Assembly: GCA_002179805.1 (NCBI GenBank)
Contig: NAVB01001307.1
Span: 1 to 18,039, forward strand
Direction of reading: 5' to 3'
Length of the DNA stretch: 18,039 nt
Source of the DNA: Acanthamoeba lenticulata
Lineage: Eukaryota; Discosea; Longamoebia; Acanthamoebidae
Shown here: positions 1-8,695 of the stretch, one piece after another
Position numbering within the stretch: the stretch's first letter is position 1
How the letters are laid out: each line of letters opens with the position of its first letter
Position numbers and translations under genes: made by a program
The notes under the pieces: model-generated
What the model saw: the letters and a program-made list of their open reading frames with translations, nothing else
What the model was told of the DNA's origin: nothing
The model's database searches: none

Positions 1-33
1 CTAAAGGTAAGAGAGAGCAGAAGGGAGGGTTAC
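1..33 (-). other. intron following PGM2 exon 1 (start of intron, possibly whole)
   Basis: The donor is GTAACC at 33. The sequence then becomes pyrimidine-rich on the minus strand and reads TTTAG at its last five bases, exactly at the window edge. Either this is a very short 33-base intron or the intron continues beyond the window. The former would be shorter than any intron I can place confidently here (44-105 bases). Confidence 0.5.
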
Positions 34-441
34 CTTGATCTTTCTCGAAAGGAAGACTGCTGCAGTGAGGCGGGCAAAGAGGCGAGAGTTGTAGCGTCCA
101 TCGTGCCCCACGACAACGCCCATTTGGCGGAGTGTTTGCAGGCAGGGGTACACGGTGCGGAGGTAAGCGCAAAGGCCCTGTGAAGCCTGAGTGACAGTGA
201 CGGCGTTCATGAAGGCAAATCCCCACTTCATCTTGCCCCGCAGGCCCGCAGTGCCGAAGGAGATACGGTGGCCGAGGTGGGCCACAAGCTCCTCCTCTTT
301 GCCTGCGGCCACGAGACCCTTCACGTGCTCCCGACTCTCCGCATCCCAATCCACATAGAGCCAAGAGTTGACGAGTTGCTGTGTTTCGTCCGAAATCTTC
401 TTTGCTCGGCCGGGTCCATGGTGCAGTGTTGGAGAAGCCAT
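34..441 (-). CDS. PGM2-type phosphoglucomutase/phosphopentomutase, first coding exon (partial)
   Basis: This is the N-terminal 136 residues of an alpha-D-phosphohexomutase of the PGM2 branch, which interconverts glucose-1-P and glucose-6-P and/or ribose-1-P and ribose-5-P in the cytosol. Seen: FGTAGLRG at residues 62-69 and GHDGRYNS at 112-119. Both are conserved in domain I of this family, ahead of the phosphoserine loop that would lie off the window. The ATG at 441 (reverse complement) is the first in-frame ATG; the open frame continues upstream to about 579 but only from a TTG. The exon ends in phase 1 after residue 136 at a GTAACC donor (33). The full protein is expected to be about 600 residues, so most of the gene lies left of the window. 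Whether it prefers hexose or pentose phosphates cannot be decided from this exon. Confidence 0.85.
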
Positions 442-966
442 CTTCCGAGGGCCTTGCGTGTACTGCTTGCTCTCACGTGCCCACCGGTTTTTGTTTTGGC
501 CAGTTCTCGTCGGCGAGTCGTATGGAGTAGTAAACGAAACGAAAACAAAAAAGATGACGAAGTGCTGGGACCCAAACAAACGCAGTCGTAGTAGGTTATT
601 GCTAACCCGGGACGGGAAGACGCTCGCCTCCTGTCCTGCTGAGGTATCGCCTACGCGCCGATACTCCGGAGACCGTCGTCACCGGTTCCGCGGGAGGTTT
701 TTTTAACCTTTCAGTCAATAAAAACGGGAGAAAAGACCCTTTCCGCAATCAAACCGGGCCCAACGCAAGCAACGCTATTGGCCCGGAAGCGGACATACTT
801 GGGCCGAGTTGATCGTTTGGGCCTTGCTGGAAAGACCGGTTCTGGCCTCTTGCAGCGCCACAGCAAAGCGCGTCTTTGTAGGCGCAAGTGTATTGCGGGG
901 CGCACAAGAAACAAAGCTTTACGGTTGAGGTCTGGGCGTCTCTAGAGACTCCGGTACCGTAGCGAT
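442..966. other. spacer between PGM2 and the tandem-E2 gene
   Basis: These 525 bases hold the upstream region of the PGM2 gene and the 3' flank of the E2 gene, both on the minus strand. I see no conserved coding block on either strand, no RNA gene, and no clear AATAAA on the minus strand for the E2 transcript. Confidence 0.6.
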
Positions 967-2849
967 TTACTCGTCGCCCTCTACGCTCTTCCGGACGAGA
1001 CGGGCGACCTTCTTGCGATACTCCTTCTTCACGTCTTCGTCGTTGGAAAAGTACATCTTGGCGGCCTGGACGTTGGCCCACGTCGCCGGGCTCGGGTTGG
1101 GGTTAACCTTGAGCAGCTTGATGATGGCCGTCAGGATGTTGGCCACCAGCCCTCGTCTAGCTGGAGGCGCAATGTAGAACGGGATTCCGTCGCTCGTCAC
1201 TGTCGTCATCACCGCACCAGCACAAACCAACCCATCGATGTCACCATAACCACCTTCAGCTCATTGCGCACAATGGCGTACCGTGAGGATGGAACATCTC
1301 GGTGGTGAAGCGGACTCGAGGCGGGGCGTCCTCCTCGCTGAAGATGATGTCCACGTTGTAGAAGCCACCTGGGACGGGGACGAGATGAGAGGAGGAAAAG
1401 ACGCACGGTATCGTATAATTGCTCTCCTACCTTCCCATGGCGAGCCGTCAGGGCCAAAGATGGACGCTTGCCAATAGTAGAGGTTGTCGTCTTCAACAGG
1501 CGCAGCGCTCACGCCCTCGAGGGTGACCTTGCCCGACTTGAACTTCTCAGCCTCCTCCATGAGCTGGTAATACTTCCATCCAGTCTCCTTCTTGGTGAAC
1601 ACCTTGCCCTTCTCCTTCCACTCCTCGGTCTCCCGCTCGAGGCGGGCCTTCAAGTCTTTAAGCCTCGTAATGATATTCGTGTAGTTGAACTTGCCCAGTG
1701 CCGTGTTGCCGTCAAACTATCAAGAGGCCAAAACAAGTCAGGATTATTGGACAGCGAGCAACGTCGCCGGAAGGAAGAAAGCTTACCTCAAAGGGCATGG
1801 GACGGAATTCCTGCCCCTCGAGCCCTCGCGCAAGCTCTCGTTCAGCGACAACGAGGTAGTTGTCGAACCAGACCAAGAACTGATTCTTGATTAGCTCGTT
1901 CCACGCTGTACCGAAGAAATGAAATTATGAATAACGGGTATTGGTATAGCCCAACGCTGAGGTCACAGATGGTGTCGAGAACGACGGAGGCAAAGGACGT
2001 ACGATCGTTCCTGCCGAGAAGGGCGTCCTCGACCATGCCACAAACGGCAACTCGCAGCACTTCGTGAGTGATCTTGTCCGAGTAGCCATTGATCTCTTCC
2101 GGATTGTCGTGTTCGCCGCCCTTCATGTTTGCGTAATAGTTGTTTTAAGAAGCAGATGAGTGCATACACGGAAGGAGACCACTGGAAATAAGCTGATGTC
2201 TACCTCCTCGTAGCCCGGCTCGTTGTGGTAGGGCTTAGCCGTCATGATCAAGCTCTGAATGGCGCTCAGAATGTAGTTGATCGAGTACGAGGAGCGCCAC
2301 TCGTCTTCAGATTCGCCGGACCAAGTGCCCAGGATGCTCAAGCAGACTACGCGTGCACACATTCAGGTTGCAATGGCCACCTCCTGAAGGGAATGAGAGG
2401 AAGGTGTACCTTTGCCGCCAGCGTACAGGTTGGGGTTAAACCTCGTACGTCCCCCGTTGGTAGTGGTGCTGCGCATAGATCAAGATGGCGTTGGCATTGT
2501 TTCATGAGCTTTTGGCTGTCATTGCACGAGCATGTTTACGTACATGAGCACTTTGGGTGGTGCGTTGGGGTAGGTGGCGGGGAATTGCATGTCTGCGGTG
2601 CACAAACGAAATGGTTCATCAGAGGGCGAATGTTTTGGGATGGATGCAAAACAAAAGCGAACCAAATCGAAAGAATCCAAAGGCATAGGGCGTATCAGGC
2701 GGTCCCATGATGAGTGCATCGACATGGTCCAGCGCATCACCCACCGGCAGAGCATAAATGGGCGGGCTGTCGGGATTCTGCTTTTCGTTCACCTCGCGCA
2801 GATCCTTCTGAATCCTGCCGTGGGCTGTGGTGCGCGTATCCTTCTGCAT
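967..2849 (-). CDS. Tandem ubiquitin-conjugating enzyme: UBE2O/BIRC6-like E2 domain plus a second, Cys-less E2-fold domain
   Basis: Exons (minus strand order): 2849-2663, 2592-2544, 2468-2410, 2346-2204, 2120-2003, 1905-1787, 1716-1431, 1368-1282, 1199-967; 426 residues. The first UBC fold (about residues 10-170) carries [20 protein letters not shown] and the active-site segment VCLSILGTW with Cys100, followed by [12 protein letters not shown]. These are the hallmarks of the UBE2O/BIRC6 class, which load ubiquitin from E1 as a thioester. A helical stretch ([21 protein letters not shown]) continues that family's C-terminal extension. A second UBC fold (about residues 226-426) follows with [34 protein letters not shown] and a C-terminal helix. 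At the position equal to Cys100 (ten residues after the HPH/NPN start) it has Phe357. The domain should therefore be unable to form a thioester, like UEV proteins. The start at ATG 2849 is tentative: a good acceptor (ATTTCAG) lies 13 bases upstream, so an earlier exon may exist. Confidence 0.85.
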
Positions 2850-3148
2850 CCTTGCCTCCTGCTGAAATCTTATTTGTGCCGATCTTTTTCTGAGCGCCAG
2901 TTCGAGTCTCCCCAACGCCACTTCTATCACGCCTGTTCAGCGAATGGTGCTCCAAAAAAAAAACCCATAAACAAAACGCAAACAGCGATGAGCGGCAGGC
3001 TGGACACTGGCAGCGCTTGGCTAGACCAGCTCGAATATGTATTGTCCTCGTGCGGCGCACAGGAACACACTTGAGCCTCCTGCCCCTGGTTTGCCGGCCT
3101 TCCTCAACACCCTCTTTCATGTTGCGCGAAAGGAAGACGCTGGCGCGA
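2850..3148. other. spacer upstream of the tandem-E2 gene
   Basis: These 299 bases hold the presumed E2 promoter or a possible upstream E2 exon, and an A9 run at about 2956. No conserved coding segment was recognised on either strand. Confidence 0.5.
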
Positions 3149-3651
3149 GGTGTGCAAGAGCCAATTTGCAGACACACGCTCTTCAGTGGGTTAGCTTTTT
3201 CGTTCGGTGGCGACCAGTAGTGGCACCAGACCCCGCTCGGTCATCCACCAAAACCCACCCATCGGCGTTCGGCTTACTTTGAAGGGATCTTTGCCTCTAT
3301 CTGTTTTGTGCAGGACGCCTTAAAGACCGACCAGCACGTTCCAACGCTGGTGGAGGCATTGGAGGGCGAGCGCATTGTCGCTGTGGCAGCAGGCGACTTA
3401 CACAGCCTCTTTCTGAACAAGTAGAGCCAGGTCTTCTCCTGCGACCGTGATTCGTACGCCAACCCTCGCACTGCAGGTAATGTGTAGTGGACTTGAGCAA
3501 TCTCGTCCCATCACTGGCAGCTTTGCATGATGACAACGTCGCTGACCTGGCACGAACACCACACATGTACATGTAGGCGAGACACACAGCCTGGTGGCGA
3601 CCAAGGATCGCTTGCATCACGATAAAGTAGTAACACCTAACTCTGCTGTGG
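3149..3651 (+). pseudogene. RCC1-repeat protein relic with in-frame stops and frame shifts
   Basis: Three RCC1-like stretches lie in order on the plus strand. (1) AFSFGGDQ ends at a TAG (3218-3220) and the same frame continues WHQTPLGH. (2) VPTLVEALEGERIVAVAAGD and LHSLFLNK end at a second TAG (3422-3424) in the same frame, followed by SQVFSCDRDSY. (3) LVPSLAALHDDNVADLA lies from about 3490 in another frame, and GETHSLVATKDR from 3576 in the third frame. RCC1 blades normally read like V..L.G..V..VA.G..HSLAL...G.V..WG, so the match is clear in stretch 2 and moderate in 1 and 3. The two TAG codons and two frame changes within 350 bases argue for a dying gene or gene fragment. RCC1 repeats form seven-blade propellers used in Ran GEFs and many signalling proteins. 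No start codon or full propeller is present. It sits just upstream of the HD-domain gene, on the same strand. Confidence 0.6.
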
Positions 3652-3790
3652 CCAAAAAGCAAACTCGAGATTCTCAGTAAATCTCTCGATCTGGTCCTTC
3701 TTCTTGGTATTTCGGCAAAGCGGTGATGCCGAAGCACAAAACGCTTGTTGCTTGCCTCCGTGAAGTCTGCACACACCACGTAAATCCGTA

Positions 3791-4423
3791 ATGAGCAAAC
3801 AAGCGTCGCGCAGAGTAGAGATAGAGCTGGACTATAAAACCCTTCCTGAACTGCTGCAGCTCATCGACGAGCCTGCGGGGGAAGCCTGCCGACGTATCTA
3901 CCGTGACAACCTTGCTCTGTTTGAAAAGGCTCGTGGCTCCACGCATAACCACCAGACCTGGGATGGAGGCTACGTCGACCACGTGACGGACGGCATGAAC
4001 TATGCGCGTCACTTGTTTGCTCTGGACCACGCGCTGGGCCGACCCCTCAACTTCACCCTGTCGGACGCGTTGCTTATCTTCTACCTGCACGACGTCGAGA
4101 AGCCCTGGCGCATCTTCATCGACCAGGCCACCGGCGAGGCCAAGAACCGGCCTGGTTTGGACTCCAAGGCCGGGCACAAGGCCTTCCGTGAGGAAAAGCT
4201 TCGCGAGTACGGCCTTGAGCTGACTCCCGCGCAGCTGAATGGGCTCACCTACGTGGAGGGCGAGCTGCACGATTACTCAAGCGAACGACGCGTGATGAAT
4301 GAACTGGCGGCCTTCTGCCACAAGGTCGATGTTTGGTCCGCCCGACAAGCCTACGCCTACCCCAAGGCTGAAGGCGACGAATGGACCGGCGCAACTCGTT
4401 TCCGCCACTCAACAGCTCAGTAG
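3791..4423 (+). CDS. HD-domain phosphohydrolase, bacterial type, intronless
   Basis: A single uninterrupted exon encodes 210 residues. The HD-superfamily metal ligands are in the expected order: His64 in GGYVDHV, His100-Asp101 in FYLHDVEKPW, and Asp180 in CHKVDVWSAR. His160 in YVEGELHDYSS is a further possible ligand. HD proteins use one or two divalent metals to hydrolyse phosphoesters of nucleotides or related compounds. The substrate here is not predictable. The pattern H-N-H-x-x-W-x-G-G-Y-x-x-H-V plus LHDVEKPW is what I associate with small bacterial and phage HD proteins, recalled and not searched. It has no intron, whereas its neighbours have one every 100-250 bases, so horizontal acquisition is a reasonable inference. 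The ATG at 3791 is the first in frame and gives the usual domain length. Its stop faces that of the S45 amidase gene 22 bases away. Confidence 0.88.
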   Translation: MSKQASRRVEIELDYKTLPELLQLIDEPAGEACRRIYRDNLALFEKARGSTHNHQTWDGGYVDHVTDGMNYARHLFALDHALGRPLNFTLSDALLIFYLHDVEKPWRIFIDQATGEAKNRPGLDSKAGHKAFREEKLREYGLELTPAQLNGLTYVEGELHDYSSERRVMNELAAFCHKVDVWSARQAYAYPKAEGDEWTGATRFRHSTAQ

Positions 4424-4445
4424 CTTGTATCACATGAATGTAGAG

Positions 4446-7400
4446 TCATGATTTCTGCAGCGTGATGGTGCCGGACACGGTCGTGTGCTTGTGGAGCTCA
4501 TCCTTGGAGAGGAGAAGCATCGGGTGTAGTTCGCCCTCAAAGTGCTTCTGTGCCAGGTCGGCGTAGTGGTTGCTTCCCAGTTGGCCTGATTGGGGTCCCA
4601 TTAGCGAACGCCAACCTGTGGACGTTCGACGCAGCACACGTACCGGACTGGCCGGGCCCGTGGACTGCAAACGACTGGCTGATGTCGCCCAGGTCGAAGA
4701 CGTGGCGCCAGCTCGGTACAAATCCCTGCGGTCGGCCAGTTAGAAAATCACAATCGAGTACGAGCTGAGACGATGGACGAGTGCGTGCCTCGGCCTCGTA
4801 GAGCTTGCGCGGAAGCATGAGGGTCATGTAGGGCGTGTCGTTGTCGCCCGGGAGGGCGAAGGGCCCCACACTGAAGATGGCGTCTGAAGGCGAGCAAGCA
4901 GAGGAGCATGAGTCTATCAAGCCAAGGCCTCATTGCCTCGCAGTAGAGCAGCGCCGTACCGAGGAGGGGCTTCTTGGCAAAGAAGTGGGCAAACTTGCCG
5001 GTGTGAAGCTTGCCCCACTGCCACTCGCTTGGTTCGGCGCCCGCGAATCGTTTCCGCAGCCAGGCCACTGACTCGGCGAGGGAGCGCGCAAAAAGGCCCG
5101 CCTTGCCGCCTTGCACCTTCTGCAGCTGTTTGGTTGCGTGGAGGTCGATTAGCTCTTCTTACGCGCGCTCAAGAAGCCAAAAGTTCGGGAGCAGCTGTAG
5201 TGTCACGGACCCACCACGACGACTCGTTGCTGATGACGCGAAGAAGAAGGCTCGAATCAAACGTGACATACTCGGTGGCGGGTTTGAGGAATGCATGGAA
5301 TCCATCGCCTGGTGACGGCCAGAGGGTGCGCTGATTGGTCACTGCTACCTTCGATCGAAAGCAAGTCTAGCCGGGGAAAGGTACCCAAAGCCAAGAGGGC
5401 GAGGTCGGGCCCGAGCGAAGGTTCCAGGATGTTACGGTTGGCCGTGTACTTGAACACCTCGTAGATGGCACCGGCCACAGAGTCGCGGCTGAGTTCAAAG
5501 TTCCACGCCCGCAGGTAATCCAGCGCGAGCCGCACGTCAGCCTGATCTGGGCCACCGGCCGCCACACCGAGATCGTGGGCGTCAAGCGTGCGGAGCACTT
5601 CGGCCACGATGTCCCGGCCCTTGAGGGCGTAGACGTCGGTTTGAAACACGGGAAAGTCGGACTGTGGTGTGGATCCACGCGTGAGAACTCGTCCGCCTTC
5701 ACCACGCCTGTCGTTACGACCGAGTCCGATGGAGGAAAAGGATGCGCACGAGGTCAAACTGGTCGCGGGACTCGAGGAGCTGGTCGAGCCGCGCCGCGCG
5801 GATGCCATTCGTCCAGCTGTGCCCCATGAAGTGCGGGTAATCGTCTCCCACGATCTGCACATACGTGCGCAAGAAACATCTTGTGAGACAGAGGTCTGGC
5901 CGAATGGCAAGCTCAAGTTCGCCGACCTTGTGATTGGCCGACATGATGTAGCCGCGCTCGGGGTTGTAGGCATGGGGCATGTCCTCAAAGGCCACCCACC
6001 CATCCCAGTCGTACTCGCCCGTCCAGCCGGGGACCGGCAGCGTTCCGTCACCCTGCACCGTCCGCCAGTGAGTCTGGGGCCAGACCTCGTCAGCGGGACG
6101 ACAGTCACGGGAAGCGCACGGACCTTCTTGCGGATGGGCGCCCGTGCGGTGACATAGTACCCGATGTTGCCCTGCGCGTCGGCGTAGACGAGGTTGAGCG
6201 CCGGCTGCGTGACGCCACGAATGGCGGAGGTGAAGTCGGTCCAGTTCCTGTCGCCGCACATCGATTACGGCCGGTCAGAGACAGAGGCACAAACTCTCCA
6301 GCGAGCGAGCTGAGGAGAGCAGCCCCCATATTTCATACCTGGCCAGGTTGAGTTGCAGGAATGTGTGGATCGGCGGTGTGTCGACAATTAGTGACGATGA
6401 TCGGATGGCCAGCTTCTCTGCCACGGCTGGGCTGCGGCCGTTGATGCCCAGGTAGTGCGAAATGATTGGGCCGTGCACGGTCTACACCAGTTGGTGTTGG
6501 TGTGATGCCAGTGTCGAAATCAAAGCTGACAAGGCAGGGCGCGGGTACCTCGATCACCTCCTCGACGTGCGGTTGCTCGCGGCCCTTGACGTGGATTGTC
6601 TCCTGGCGCACAGTGGCCTGCAGCGTCTCGCCTCGATACTCGTATGTGTGCTCGCCGTTGAACTTCTCAATAAACAAGTCCTCCACGTCGATATTGGCCA
6701 GCGTCACGCCCCACGCGATATCCCTGTGCCCCGAGCAAACCGAGCACGTCAGCAACTCGGCCTGGGCCTTGTGGTGCGCCGTCGCGTACTTGTTGCGTCC
6801 AGTGAGTATGCCGGGCAGGCCCGGCATAGAGGCGCCGATCACGTCGAGCCCCTCACGCTCGGCGACAAGGTGAAGGCCATACCACACCCCTAGGGGAATT
6901 TGGGGGAGGAGAGAGAGAGAGAGAGGGTAGTATTCGTTGGCGAACGTGAGCGATGCAGCATCAGATGGTAACATACGGATGAGACCGAAAGTACCTGGTG
7001 TGCGGAGGGCCAAGTGGGGGTCATTGCTGAGAAGCGCATGACCGCTGCGCGACTTGGTCCCGGAAACGGCCCAGGCGTTGCTTCCGCCTGCCTCGTGCAA
7101 CAGCGGCAGCTCATCCATCTCCTCTCCTGCATTACGAGAACAAACATGAACCCTTCAGTGCTGCGTCACGGCGGATGGAGGGGAGGGTAGGACTTGGGCG
7201 CCTACCAGCCTCGCGTTCGGCCTTGGTAGGCGGCGAGTATTGAAGATGGACCTCCTCGATGCCCTTGGGCAGATGCAGGGGCAGATCCGGTCCTGCACGT
7301 ATGGCCCGCCGAGACTGGTGAGCTAGAAGGAAAGCCCCAGTACCACAGCACCGGCCGCCATGCGGGGAATACCGTAGTGGGGGAAGAGCTCGCGGGCAGC

Positions 7401-8436
7401 GTCCAGCCCGACAGCCTCGGTGAGGAGGTAGGTGGTGAGCTCGAATGACCAACCCTTGCTCATCTGCCACATCATGATCCTGTTGTGTTGTGCATGATTT
7501 AGTGCCAGCGTCCGAGAGGGATGCGCATGTGGCGGGGCGTATAAACCGACATATCGCGAGCGTGTCCAGGACGGCCCATTCGTCCACTTGACCCACCCTG
7601 AGAAGCGTGTACTCGATGGGCAGCGCAAACCAGGAGCTGTTGATGAACGCGTTGACGCCATCTGTGTACCGCTGCAAGACTTGCCGGGACTGATCGTCAA
7701 GGTTCTTGAGATCGCGCTCCGCCACAACGCCAAAGCCGAACGCGCGCAGAAACCTGTTGGGGCCACACGCCAAGGCGTTGAATGACGACGAGGACGGTAG
7801 AGGAGCAGGGTAGGGTCTCTCACGTGCCTATCACCCTCGAGAGCAAGGTCGCCCACCAACTCACTCAGCTTGCCGCGCGCCGCCCGTCGCGTCAAGTCAA
7901 GTTGAAACAATCTGTACGCAGGGATGAGCCAGTTGATGCACCGAGGTACTCCTAAGAGTCTTCTTCGAGGTACCGATCCTGTGCATGCACGAAGCCCTGA
8001 GCAAAAAGCGCATCGTCGATGGTCTTGGCATAGATATGAGGATAGCCCCACTCGTCTCGCACGACCTCCACGGGTTGCTGCAGTCCCTCTACCGACAGCG
8101 TCCCTGCACAAGGCGCACGCAACCGTTTAGCGCTGCAGAAGTGTGGAGGCTGCCTCGAGACGCACCATTCAAAGGGCTCAGACGCCAGCACGCGACGGCG
8201 GACAATGCCCACTTGGCTCCGGCGCCGGCCACCCGCAGCAATCTCTCACGAACAGTCCGCTAGCGCCCCAATAGAAGTTCAGACAAAACAAGCATTAGCT
8301 GGTGGTTCAAGATGCTTACCGCGTGCGTGGCCAGTGGGTGGTCTTCCCACTCGGCAACGTGCAGCACGAGAGACAAAGTTATGGCAAGAGCCACCACAAG
8401 CGCGGCTGCGCCCTTACAGCCCCATGAACGGGCCAT
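4446..8436 (-). CDS. S45 penicillin-amidase-family N-acyl hydrolase, secreted or membrane-anchored precursor
   Basis: Nineteen exons (minus order): 8436-8320, 8259-8166, 8103-7974, 7911-7828, 7753-7547, 7479-7373, 7292-7206, 7126-6995, 6889-6790, 6723-6549, 6481-6339, 6247-6124, 6052-5927, 5854-5750, 5661-5385, 5308-5211, 5119-4960, 4883-4644, 4585-4446; 881 residues. S45 enzymes are Ntn hydrolases that cleave acyl-amide bonds (beta-lactams, N-acyl homoserine lactones, other amides). Seen: a hydrophobic N-terminal segment at about 9-28 (signal peptide or anchor); alpha-chain block [15 protein letters not shown] and FVHAQDRLFQLDL; the cleavage/nucleophile block [10 protein letters not shown] with Ser291 expected to become the beta-chain N-terminus; [21 protein letters not shown]; and C-terminal GPGQSG and HYAD. 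All family landmarks are present, so it is probably active after self-cleavage. The exon 17 start could be two codons earlier. Intron 4 needs a GC donor. The natural substrate is unknown. Confidence 0.92.
6909..6925 (+). repeat. GA dinucleotide tract in an S45 amidase intron
   Basis: The plus-strand GA repeat is a CT tract in the amidase transcript and forms the polypyrimidine tract ahead of the acceptor at 6890. Confidence 0.85.
7754..7827 (-). other. GC-AG intron in the S45 amidase gene
   Basis: Joining AG|GCACGT (exon end 7828) to CAACAG|GTTT (exon start 7753) gives [10 protein letters not shown], which is the S45 family sequence. The nearby GT at 7823 would put the next exon out of frame. 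The GC donor otherwise matches the local GTACGT style with only T changed to C. Confidence 0.7.
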
Positions 8437-8695
8437 TGCGTAACGAATTAAAAAATAAAAACATTGTATAATTTACGACGAGCTGATTTTCTTTCTTTCT
8501 CTCCTTCTCTGAGGCAATTCGAATGAGAAGCACAAGAAGGCTGGGACGTTGCTCGCCGCAGAAGTCGTTGGTTTGAACGCGCTCGGCCTTCGAGCTGTGT
8601 GCACGTCACCCGCTAGCACTATGCAGGAGCTCTCCGTGGCGATGTTTGTTCTTCATTCTTCAAACAGCGCTTGGCCTTGAACGTGTGACAACACA
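8437..8695. promoter_or_regulatory. divergent spacer between S45 amidase and acyl-CoA synthetase
   Basis: These 259 bases lie between two outward-facing start codons and must hold both promoters. The side near the amidase (about 8448-8476) is AT-rich with TATAAT-like text, and a pyrimidine-rich run follows at about 8488-8512. I cannot assign specific factor sites. Confidence 0.5.

Noticed and set aside
2890..2920. tRNA-like T-loop text GTTCGAGTC
   Set aside because: The flanking bases (GCCAG and CTCCC) do not pair as a T stem and no D arm, anticodon arm or acceptor stem could be found around it.
3674..4270. Minus-strand open frame of 198 codons across the HD gene
   Set aside because: The plus strand has a complete HD motif set. 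The minus frame is its shadow, with no recognisable domain.
4933..5334. Plus-strand open frame within the amidase gene
   Set aside because: It is antisense to conserved S45 exons 16-17 and has no independent support.
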